Assembly: GCA_046152955.1 (NCBI GenBank)
Contig: JBJXGA010000049.1
Span: forward strand, 1 to 11,775
Reading direction: 5' to 3'
DNA from: SIAF01 sp046152955
GTDB lineage: Bacteria; Planctomycetota; Planctomycetia; Planctomycetales; Planctomycetaceae
DNA length: 11,775 nucleotides
Below the pieces are notes generated by a model. That model was given only the letters and a program-made list of their open reading frames with translations. It was not told where the DNA came from and searched no databases. Each line of letters opens with the position of its first letter. The first letter of the stretch is position 1. This document shows, piece after piece, positions 1-6,715 of the stretch. The translations under genes and the position numbers were made by a program.

Positions 1-594
1 GGTCGGGCGCAGTCCGGGGGGCCACGACAGCATGTTCGGCGTGAAGTCGATCTTCAGGGCATCGCACAGCAGTCCCAGCATCCGCCGGGGGTCTTCCTGA
101 ATGTCGCGCGCATCCAGCACCAGCGGCGCTTGTCCCGTCTGGCGGCGGACCACGTCGAAGATCTCCCCCTGTTGCACAAAGCCCAGATCTTCCAGCGCCG
201 GGTCGTCATTCTTGGCGATGTACGACGTGATCACCTCGCGCGGATCGCGGATCAGGAAGCAATTCGTGACGCCCGTCAGCCATCCCCGGTCGATTTCCGG
301 CAACAGGTGATGCGTCATCTGCTTCTGGTAGAAAATCCGTTTCCCCTCCGGAATCTCCCCTGTGAGCCAGTCCACGACGCGGCGCCAGTCGGACTCCTGG
401 TGGGCGATCACTTCGTCGGCAACGGGGTGGGGCTTGCCGGTCGTCTTGAGATAGCAGGCATACAGCGGTTCGTCGCAGACGAACGTATCCTCGCGGTTCC
501 CCCAGGCACGCATCATGGCGGTCGAAATATTCCGCGGACCGGACCACATGGCCAAGCGGAGGGGAGGAGCAATCGAAGCAGAGGGGATAAACAT
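1..594 (-). CDS. sulfotransferase-like protein, C-terminus cut by window edge
   Basis: The frame is open from the ATG at 594 to the window edge (198 codons, no stop), so the C-terminus is missing. An in-frame stop lies 36 bases before the ATG with no other ATG between, which fixes the start; no clear Shine-Dalgarno sequence is seen. Residues 17-25 (WSGPRNIST) resemble the 5'-phosphosulfate-binding loop of PAPS-dependent sulfotransferases, and residues 115-125 (IRDPREVITSY) resemble the 3'-phosphate-binding motif with its Arg and Ser. The residues between (for example QKQMTHHLLPEID at 90-102) fit the cytoplasmic sulfotransferase-like family found widely in bacteria. The family transfers sulfate from PAPS to an acceptor; the acceptor here cannot be told. 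No signal peptide or membrane segment is seen. It is co-directional with the upstream DUF1573 gene but separated from it by a hairpin terminator, so it probably has its own promoter. Confidence 0.8.
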   Translation of the reverse strand, partial: MFIPSASIAPPLRLAMWSGPRNISTAMMRAWGNREDTFVCDEPLYACYLKTTGKPHPVADEVIAHQESDWRRVVDWLTGEIPEGKRIFYQKQMTHHLLPEIDRGWLTGVTNCFLIRDPREVITSYIAKNDDPALEDLGFVQQGEIFDVVRRQTGQAPLVLDARDIQEDPRRMLGLLCDALKIDFTPNMLSWPPGLRPT

Positions 595-650
595 GTCGCG
601 GATCGAAAAAGGCAGCCAGCCACGGAAGTCGCGTCAGCGGACTGAGAACT

Positions 651-701
651 CCCAAAAAACGATTCAATGAAATGGACCCTGCTTCCCGTGAAGCAGGGTC
701 C
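651..701 (-). terminator. hairpin terminator downstream of the first DUF1573 gene
   Basis: A perfect 11-bp inverted repeat (GGACCCTGCTT at 674-684, AAGCAGGGTCC at 691-701) with a 6-base loop begins 35 bases after the stop codon at 736. Read on the minus strand the stem is followed by ATTT and, 14 bases on, by a run of six T. The stem is strong but the T run is detached, so it may act as a weak intrinsic terminator, an mRNA 3' end stabiliser, or with Rho. Confidence 0.6.
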
Positions 702-735
702 GACCAAACATCCTTCCTCGGCACAGGCGATCAGA

Positions 736-1797
736 TCAGGGATTCGTCTGCGCAGTCGTCGTTCCCGCGGCAGGGTTGGCCGTGGTGGCCGCGGCGCCGG
801 CCGCCGCCACAATCTTGCCGTGCGCCTTGAAGGTCACCGGGTCCGAGTACCCGGCGATCGTGATTGTAAATTCCTCGGTCACCGTGCCTGCCTCCGCGGG
901 GGCGATCAACGTCAGCGGGATGACGTGAATGGCCTTGGCTTCCACAGGAATGCGGACTTCGAACCTCTCGGCGGAGTGTTCGCTCTCGAGCTTCTCGATC
1001 GTGAAGGGCTGCTTCCCCCTGACGATCAGATTCATGGTCTTTTTGGTTCCAGCGTTCAATGTACCGAAATCAAGCAATTCAGTGGTAACGGCATAAAGGT
1101 TTTCGACCTTGCCATCCACGAGCACCGGCAGGTTGGGGTTGGTCGGGTCGTCGGTGACCAGGGTCAATTGGTCCCGGAAATCTCCCAGAGGAGTGCTCCC
1201 CTTGGCGGTCACGACCAGGTCGTAGTTGACACGGCCCCCGCCACGCGAGGTTTCGACCACCTTGGCGACGATGTTGGGGTTCTTGCTGATCACGTTGCGG
1301 ATCGTCCAGTTCTCCCGGCCGGCGTACGCCACGGCAATTTTGCGCTCGGCGTCGCTGCCACGGGTGATCGGGCCGAAGTTGGCCCCGCCCGGGCTGAGCA
1401 CGACGTCGCTGCGGATGAACGCCCGCACGGGAATGCGGACTTCGGCGGGCTGCGGACGGTCGATGGTGATCGTCACGCTGGAGTCCTTTTGAGCGGTGAA
1501 CTTTTTGGTGTCCATCGTCAGCTCAATGTACGCCTGCTCCAGACTCTTGAGCGTGTCTTTGGAGGGGGTGGCGGCGGTGCAGCCGCAACTGGTACGAACA
1601 TTCGAAATGTGGACATCATCGCGGTATTTGTTGGTGATTACCAGGCGGTATTTGGCTTCCGCCCCGCGCGCCACGACGCCGAAATCATGTTCCAGCTTGT
1701 CGAACATCTTCTCCGCCCACTGCTGGGCGAAGGCGGTGGACGCGGAAAGCGCTACCGCCAGGGTTCCCACGAACCGTCTGACCATCTTGAGTCTCAT
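736..1797 (-). CDS. secreted DUF1573 (Ig-like/ASH-type) protein, paralogue 1
   Basis: Predicted 353-residue exported protein of unknown function. The chosen ATG at 1797 has a strong Shine-Dalgarno sequence (GGGAG, 7 bases away) and begins a typical signal peptide: MRLKMVRR, a hydrophobic core, then a likely cut after AFA (residue 24). Longer in-frame starts up to 1953 would bury that signal. The mature part opens with the DUF1573 signature HDFGVVARG (37-45) and TSCGCT with Cys71 and Cys73. The chain then repeats a related pattern (FG, then G, then a beta-rich stretch) at F141 and F244, a period of about 102 residues, suggesting three Ig-like ASH/Hydin-type units. The last 25 residues are an Ala/Thr/Pro-rich tail. 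The paralogue at 3711-4727 aligns along its whole length, roughly half identical by eye. Family function is unknown; periplasmic or surface scaffolding is only a guess. Confidence 0.88.
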   Translation of the reverse strand: MRLKMVRRFVGTLAVALSASTAFAQQWAEKMFDKLEHDFGVVARGAEAKYRLVITNKYRDDVHISNVRTSCGCTAATPSKDTLKSLEQAYIELTMDTKKFTAQKDSSVTITIDRPQPAEVRIPVRAFIRSDVVLSPGGANFGPITRGSDAERKIAVAYAGRENWTIRNVISKNPNIVAKVVETSRGGGRVNYDLVVTAKGSTPLGDFRDQLTLVTDDPTNPNLPVLVDGKVENLYAVTTELLDFGTLNAGTKKTMNLIVRGKQPFTIEKLESEHSAERFEVRIPVEAKAIHVIPLTLIAPAEAGTVTEEFTITIAGYSDPVTFKAHGKIVAAAGAAATTANPAAGTTTAQTNP

Positions 1798-2256
1798 GAC
1801 TGTCTCCCGAGTTGTCCTGGGCATGTGTTTGTCGATTGACGACTGACCGGGCAAGTCTATCCGGCGGATTCGCCGCTGCCGGAAAAACATGGATGATTCT
1901 GAGCGTTCTGCGCCGATTCCCAGGCGGCCGTTCCGGTCACGGTTCGGGGACAAACTGAACCTGTACCGAAAAAAATTCCGGTCGCGCGGAAGGGCGCGGC
2001 TGGTCTCAATCTGACTGAGGGTTTGATCCCGCTGGTCAGGGAACCTGGTTCCGCCCCACGCCCGTCATGAGAATGGCTGGCGATCGCCACGTCCCCGGCG
2101 ATCCGTCACCAGCAGGAACTCTCCCGGCAATCCGCCCGATCGGCCAACCCGGTGCGAATCACTCCGATCCGCCCCGCCCATGTCGTTCGCTCGGATCACC
2201 GGCAAAGTCTTTGTAAACCGTATCTCCCGGCGATCCGGAAGTCAACCAGAGACGGC
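1798..2256. other. intergenic stretch upstream of DUF1573 paralogue 1, flanked by the IS
   Basis: About 460 bases without a credible gene. The in-frame upstream extension of the DUF1573 frame and a 77-codon minus frame at 1857-2090 show no family features. The promoter of the DUF1573 gene should lie here, but I see no convincing -35/-10 pair. Small structures include a 5-bp stem (CGGCG-GATT-CGCCG, 1862-1875), a 12-base perfect palindrome TGGCGATCGCCA (2078-2089), and two copies of CGGCGATCCG (near 2097 and 2229). The length may partly reflect sequence that lay between the two DUF1573 paralogues before the IS arrived. Confidence 0.5.
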
Positions 2257-2258
2257 TA

Positions 2259-2285
2259 GTGCCGCAAGCGGCAATTGATCTAGCA
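2259..2285 (+). repeat. left terminal inverted repeat of the IS630-family element
   Basis: Begins GTGCCGCAAGCGG and ends GATCTAGCA. It matches the reverse complement of 3665-3691 at 24 of 27 positions. An inner palindrome TGCCGC-AA-GCGGCA lies at 2260-2273. Confidence 0.93.
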
Positions 2286-2343
2286 CAAAACGGCACTTTT
2301 GGGTGAAATTCACTCGCGGGTCGTCAGCCAAGGAGCAAGACTC

Positions 2344-3664
2344 ATGCCAGGGAAGGCAGCGAAAGTGATGGTTTCCGAGCGACAATTGGCCGTGCTGGAG
2401 GAATTTCAGCGATCCCAAACGGAGGCTCGGTTCGTCGTACAGCGTGCCGCAATTATCGTTTCGGCTTGGAACGGGCGGTCGAACGAAGAGATCGCTGAGG
2501 AAGTCGGGTTGGGTCGCGTGGAAGTCGGAAAATGGCGGCGGCGTTGGCAAGATGCCTGGGACGAATTGACGTTGTTCGAATGTACTGAACCGGGTCGCCT
2601 GCGCCAGGCGATTCGCGAGACCTTGCGGGATGCTCCCCGGTCGGGCAGCCCGGGAAAGTTCACGGCGGAACAGGTTACTCAGATCCTGGCGGTGGCCTGC
2701 GAGCCCCCGGAAAACTCGGGGCGCCCGATCACACACTGGACGCACGCGGAACTCCGCGATGAAGTCGTGAAGCGCGGTATCGTGCCGAGCATCTCGATCA
2801 CGCAAGTCGGCTGCTATTTGCGTGAAGCCATGCTGCAGCCACATCGCCATAAGGGGTGGATCAATACGACTGAGAAGGATCCGGAGACGTTCAAACGCCA
2901 GGTGGAGGAAGTCTGCCAGACATATCAAGAGGCTCCCCGACGTTACGCGAAAGACGGCACGCGCACGGTAAGCGTCGACGAAATGACGGGGCTGCAAGCA
3001 TTGGAACGAGCGGCTCCTGACAAGAATGTCCGGGTGGGCGAGGTTGCCAAACAGGAGTTCGAATACACGCGACATGGAACGACCACGCTGATCGGCAATT
3101 GGGATGTGGTTCAAGGGGTCATGTTCGCGGAAACGATTGGCGCCACGCGTACGGAAGCGGATCTGGTTGCGCACATCGAAAGGACCGTGGCGACGGATCC
3201 TGATGCTCCGTGGGTCTTCGTTTGGGATTGCCTCAACGTGCATTGGTCGGCCAGTTTGGTCGAATGGATCGCGAAAAGATGTGAGCCGAATCGGCCGTTG
3301 GGAAAAAAAAGGCAAAGTCGGGATCTTGAAATCACAGGCCACTCGGCGTGCATTTCTGTCTGATCCCAGCCACCGCATTCGGTTCGTGTTTCTTCCCAAA
3401 CACAGCTCGTGGCTCAACCAAATCGAGGTGATCTTCGGTATCGTCATGCGGAAGGTCATTCGACGTGGCAACTTCAAATCCGTCGATGACCTCGAAGCCA
3501 AACTGCGCGCGTTCCTCGTGTACTTCAATCAAACTCTGGCGCATCCGTTCGAATGGACCTACACCGGGAAACCCGTCACTCGTCAACGCCGTCACGAGTT
3601 CTGCCCGCCGCACCGACGCCGACAAACCTTCGGAAAAGTGAAGATTCACCAACAAAGCGCCTGA
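2344..3664 (+). CDS. IS630-family DDE transposase in two frames (A8 frameshift)
   Basis: The first frame runs 2344-3363 (339 residues) and the second from about 3302 to the stop at 3662-3664. The ATG at 2344 has AAGGAG 8 bases upstream; a TTG at 2299 is less likely. The N-terminus has a helix-turn-helix region (residues about 40-70, containing SNEEIAEEVGLGRVEV). The DDE residues split across the frames: first Asp in VSVDEMTG and second Asp in VFVWDCLNVHW lie in frame one, while the Glu in SSWLNQIE lies in frame two, so neither frame alone can be active. Joining at the A8 run (3303-3310), equivalent to losing one A, gives a 439-residue protein reading LGKKGKVGILKS across the join. This fits the IS630 subgroup I recall, with ILKS...FLSDPSHRIRF before the Glu and about 65 residues between Asp and Glu. 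It may be made by slippage or be a decayed gene. Confidence 0.88.
3303..3310 (+). promoter_or_regulatory. A8 slippage site inside the transposase gene
   Basis: Eight A between GG and GGC, exactly where the transposase changes frame. In frame one the codons are GGA AAA AAA AGG; the downstream frame needs one fewer base (GGA AAA AAA GGC). RNA polymerase slippage to A7 or A10, or +1 ribosomal slippage, would yield the full enzyme. A simple one-base insertion mutation is the alternative. Confidence 0.6.
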
Positions 3665-3691
3665 TGCTCGATCAATTGCCACTTGTGGCAC
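3665..3691 (-). repeat. right terminal inverted repeat of the IS630-family element
   Basis: Reads GTGCCACAAGTGG...GATCGAGCA on the minus strand. It starts one base after the transposase stop codon. It holds the palindrome TGCCAC-TT-GTGGCA (3677-3690 on the plus strand). Confidence 0.93.
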
Positions 3692-3710
3692 TAGCGCTCT
3701 GGGAAGCCGA

Positions 3711-4727
3711 CTATCGAGCCGCCGTGGCGGGGACCACTTTGCATTGCGCTCGGAACACCACCGGATCGCTCACTCCTTCGATCGTGATCGTGAATTCCTC
3801 GCGGAGCGTGGTCGCTTCCTGCGGAGCGATGACCGTCAAGGGGAGTCGATGAACATCCCGGGCGTCTTTGGGGAGCACCACCTCAAAGACCCCGGCGGTT
3901 TTCTCGCTTTCGATCTTTTCAATCAGGAAGGACTTTTTCCCACGAACCAGCACGTTGACCGTTTTTCGAGCACCGGGGGCCAGCGTGCCAAAGTCAACGA
4001 GCGGTTGAACCACAAAATAATCGGATTCGATCTTTCCACCGACGAGCAATGGAATTCGCGGATTCGACGAATCGTCTGTGATCAGTACCAACTGCTCGCG
4101 CAACTCGCCCGCCGGCGCCGTCGATTTGAGCGCGACGGTCAATTCGTAGTTCACATTCCCCCCATTGCGGCTCACTTCGTGAAGCTGCGCCTCCAAGTCC
4201 TTGTTTTTGCAGATCACTTCCTTGATCTTCCAGTCGGACCGACCGGCGTAGGCAATGGCCACCTTGCGTTCCCCGGCGATCCCTTTGGCCACGGCCCCAA
4301 ATTCGACTTCTCCGGGGGTCAGCACCACATCGGTTCGGATGTACCCTTTGACGGGAATCTTCACCTGCGCGTAATGCGGGCGGTCAAAGGTGACCAGCAC
4401 CGTCGTATCTTTTTGATGCTTGAATTTTTTGGTGTCGAGCGAAAACTCGATATACGCTTCCCCGCCGGGCAGAATCGTATCCTGCGAGCCTTTCACCGAA
4501 ATACACTCGCATCCGGGCCGAATGCTGGAGATGTGGACCGGATCGGGAAAAGAATTGACCAGCTTCAACCGATGCCGCGCCTCGGCCCCGCGGGCCACGA
4601 CCCCGAAGTCATGGTCCAGCTTCTCGAACAGACGCTCGGCGTAGCTCCCTTCCTGAGCCGACAATGGGGGGGCGGCCAAACTGAGAGTCAAACCGCAGCA
4701 GATGGCAAACAGCGTTTTCCACATCAT
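3711..4727 (-). CDS. secreted DUF1573 (Ig-like/ASH-type) protein, paralogue 2
   Basis: Predicted 338-residue exported protein. Start at the first of two adjacent ATG codons (4727), just after GAGACAAGG; a start 63 bases further upstream would hide the signal peptide (MMWKTLF..., hydrophobic core, likely cut after LSA at residue 24). The mature chain has HDFGVVARG (39-47), and the usual SCGCT motif is changed to GCEC (Cys73 and Cys75 kept). Three FG-type units recur at F41, F143 and F246, the same spacing of about 102 residues as in paralogue 1. It lacks the Ala/Thr/Pro tail of paralogue 1 and ends PATAAR. The gene lies 92 bases after lnt on the same strand and may be read with it; no clear terminator or promoter is seen between them. 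An IS630-type element begins 17 bases after its stop, so its 3' end is now separated from the former downstream DNA. Confidence 0.87.
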   Translation of the reverse strand: MMWKTLFAICCGLTLSLAAPPLSAQEGSYAERLFEKLDHDFGVVARGAEARHRLKLVNSFPDPVHISSIRPGCECISVKGSQDTILPGGEAYIEFSLDTKKFKHQKDTTVLVTFDRPHYAQVKIPVKGYIRTDVVLTPGEVEFGAVAKGIAGERKVAIAYAGRSDWKIKEVICKNKDLEAQLHEVSRNGGNVNYELTVALKSTAPAGELREQLVLITDDSSNPRIPLLVGGKIESDYFVVQPLVDFGTLAPGARKTVNVLVRGKKSFLIEKIESEKTAGVFEVVLPKDARDVHRLPLTVIAPQEATTLREEFTITIEGVSDPVVFRAQCKVVPATAAR

Positions 4728-4819
4728 CCTTGTCTCACGCAGGCGGAACGCGACGGTCGACCTGACCCGACGCTTTGAACCAGTCCGCATTCTATGTCAT
4801 CGTCTCCCAAATTCGAAGC

Positions 4820-6646
4820 CTAACCCGCCGGTTTCGGAGCGGAGGTCCCCTCCGGCGACTTTCCGCCGCGCTGCAGCCAGAACCGCTGTGACACCCCCAT
4901 GATCCCCAAGAATACGCAGCCACCCAGGCAGACTCCGGCAAACCAGTCGCCGTATTTCAGATACAGGCTCTGGCGGGCGTCCAGCGGCACATGATCGACC
5001 ACCACCGCCTCATCCTGCTTGGAACGCCCGGTCCGCAATCCAGACGCCCGCTGCCGGATCATCCCGTCCCCGTCGATGATCGCGGAAATCCCGGTATTGA
5101 CCGCCCGCACCATCGGGGTGCGGCATTCCACGCAACGGAAGGCGGCTGTGATCAAATGCTGATCCAATTCGCTGGAGCCATGAAACCAGCCGTCGTTGGT
5201 GAGATTCACCAGAAAATCGACTTTTTTGGCTCCCCCATCCCCCGGCCGCGCGGCGGCGTTCACGATGTCCCGCACCAGGTGGGGGATCGTATCCTCAAAG
5301 CAGATGATCGGGGCGAACCGGCTTCCCTGGTGGTCAAACGCGCTCGGCGCGCTCCCCGCTTCGATCCCAAATCCGGAACCAAACGGCGTCAGGCGGTGCA
5401 GAAACGGGAGCGAATCTCCCAGCGGGATGTACTCGCCGAAGGGAACCCGGTGCAACTTGTCATACCGCCCCGCCAGCTTTCCATTGGGGCGGACCAGAGC
5501 CGCCGAGTTGTACGTCCGGATTCGCTTGGAATCGATCTCGATGGTCTCCAGACCGATCACCATCGCGGCTCCGGCCATCTGACTGAGCCGTGCCAGGTTC
5601 GCCTCCACTTTCAGGTCGCGCAGCCAGCTCAGGTCCATCTCCGGATACGTTTTGCGCAAGTCCTCATCGGTGACCCCGGCAGGAGTGACCAGGAGCGGGT
5701 AGCGGAACATTGTTTCCGGCCAGATGATCAGGTCCGGTTGCTGCTTGACGGCGATCCCCGTGAGCCGTTCATGTTGCAACTGGACCTTGCGCCAGTCGCG
5801 CTGATCGTGTTTGACCTCCGATGGAACATTTCCCTGAATCGCCGCCACGCGCAGGCCGGGTTGAAACTCGACATTGTGCCGGCGCGTGTACCCGTAGGTC
5901 AGTACGGCACCGAACAGCGTCAGGCAGGTTCCCACCCGCCACCAGCGGCCCCAGGCCGAGAGATCCCGTTGCGACTCCTGTTCCGGCGACGCCGGGAGGA
6001 GCCGCCATTTGGCGAGCAGCGACGGGGGGAGGAGTTCCACAAGACAGGCCGCCGTCAGGGCGGGGAGAAAGCTGACTCCATACGCCCCCACCAGATCGGA
6101 AACCTGGATCAATTCCAGCCAGCGGTACTGCGTGTGCCCCAGGTTGTACCAGCAGAATCCGCTCATCAAATGCGCCCGCAACAGTTCCAGCCCCACCCAC
6201 AGCACCGGCGCGGCCAACGTCAGAGGGATCCGGAAGCGCCAGACCGCGACCCGGACCAGTGCCAGAAACATCGGATAGTAGCAGGCCAGATACAGCGACA
6301 ATGCTAACCAGGCGCCGTACATCGCCGGATGTCCCAGACGCATCCATTGCAGACTCGGGAGCCAGAACAACGCCCCCCCCAGATAGACCGCGCGGTACAT
6401 CCGCCGCGTGGGACGGGGGAGACGCGCCAAAAGCAGCAGCGGCGCCAAACAGATCCACGCCAGCGGCCCGAAGTCGAGCGGAGTGAACGCCCCCCACATC
6501 AGCGCCGCCGTAAGCCCCGACATCGCCAGCGCCCCGGTCATCTCTGCCGGAGCGGAGCGGGCGGAAGCGATGATCTCGCGCGGGGAAACCGCACGCGGCG
6601 TTCGGTCCCTGGCGACTCTCTGCGGGGGCATGGCAAGTGCGGCCAT
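4820..6646 (-). CDS. lnt: apolipoprotein N-acyltransferase
   Basis: Transfers an acyl chain from a phospholipid to the N-terminal cysteine of apolipoproteins in the inner membrane, the last step of lipoprotein maturation. The start at 6646 has GGAG 6 bases upstream; an ATG four codons earlier (6658) lacks one. The protein has 608 residues against about 510 in E. coli. After a hydrophilic N-terminus of about 35 residues come several hydrophobic segments (about 37-255), then a nitrilase-like domain (about 262-555), then a last membrane helix (about 568-586). The catalytic triad is visible: Glu311 in WPETMF, Lys397 in YDKLHRVPFGEYIP, Cys449 in ICFED. Glu-to-Lys spacing is 86 residues against 68 in E. 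coli, so there is an insert of about 18 residues near 325-340; Lys-to-Cys spacing (52) is the same. It follows moeA by 69 bases on the same strand. Confidence 0.95.
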   Translation of the reverse strand: MAALAMPPQRVARDRTPRAVSPREIIASARSAPAEMTGALAMSGLTAALMWGAFTPLDFGPLAWICLAPLLLLARLPRPTRRMYRAVYLGGALFWLPSLQWMRLGHPAMYGAWLALSLYLACYYPMFLALVRVAVWRFRIPLTLAAPVLWVGLELLRAHLMSGFCWYNLGHTQYRWLELIQVSDLVGAYGVSFLPALTAACLVELLPPSLLAKWRLLPASPEQESQRDLSAWGRWWRVGTCLTLFGAVLTYGYTRRHNVEFQPGLRVAAIQGNVPSEVKHDQRDWRKVQLQHERLTGIAVKQQPDLIIWPETMFRYPLLVTPAGVTDEDLRKTYPEMDLSWLRDLKVEANLARLSQMAGAAMVIGLETIEIDSKRIRTYNSAALVRPNGKLAGRYDKLHRVPFGEYIPLGDSLPFLHRLTPFGSGFGIEAGSAPSAFDHQGSRFAPIICFEDTIPHLVRDIVNAAARPGDGGAKKVDFLVNLTNDGWFHGSSELDQHLITAAFRCVECRTPMVRAVNTGISAIIDGDGMIRQRASGLRTGRSKQDEAVVVDHVPLDARQSLYLKYGDWFAGVCLGGCVFLGIMGVSQRFWLQRGGKSPEGTSAPKPAG

Positions 6647-6715
6647 GTAGGGCTCCATCCATGGAACAGGTTGAGGATTTCAGCAAACTTGGTCGAAGTT
6701 CAGCATCGGCGTGCG

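Larger units (their letters stand above)
2259..3691 (+). mobile_element. IS630-family insertion sequence, complete with both ends
   Basis: A 1433-bp element bounded by inverted repeats of 27 bp (24 of 27 match: 2259-2285 and 3665-3691). It is flanked on both sides by the dinucleotide TA (2257-2258 and 3692-3693), the target duplication known for the IS630/Tc1-mariner superfamily. The empty site would read GGC-TA-GCG, so the target is CTAG, the preference described for IS630. The single transposase, read in two frames, fills most of the element. The element lies 17 bases after the stop of the DUF1573 gene at 3711-4727 and is oriented against all host genes around it. Both ends look intact, so it is probably a fairly recent insertion. 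Confidence 0.93.

Noticed and set aside
130..724. Open frames at 130-645 (plus) and 206-724 (minus)
   Set aside because: Shadows of the sulfotransferase-like frame (594 to 1), which alone shows family motifs.
667..1839. Plus-strand open frame of 390 codons over the first DUF1573 gene
   Set aside because: Antisense shadow; the minus frame has a signal peptide, a Shine-Dalgarno sequence and DUF1573 motifs, and the second paralogue shows the same shadow (3744-4778).
2078..2089. 12-base palindrome TGGCGATCGCCA as a regulatory site or HIP1-type repeat
   Set aside because: Only one copy was seen and its core is common in GC-rich DNA; no support beyond symmetry.
2242..3528. Long minus-strand open frame (428 codons) opposite the transposase
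   Set aside because: It extends out of the element, has no recognisable motif, and is explained as the codon-biased antisense of a gene with clear DDE motifs, a good ribosome binding site and matching ends.
4991..6307. Plus-strand open frame of 438 codons over lnt
   Set aside because: Rich in His, Arg, Gln and Pro with no domain pattern; the opposite frame carries the complete Lnt catalytic triad.
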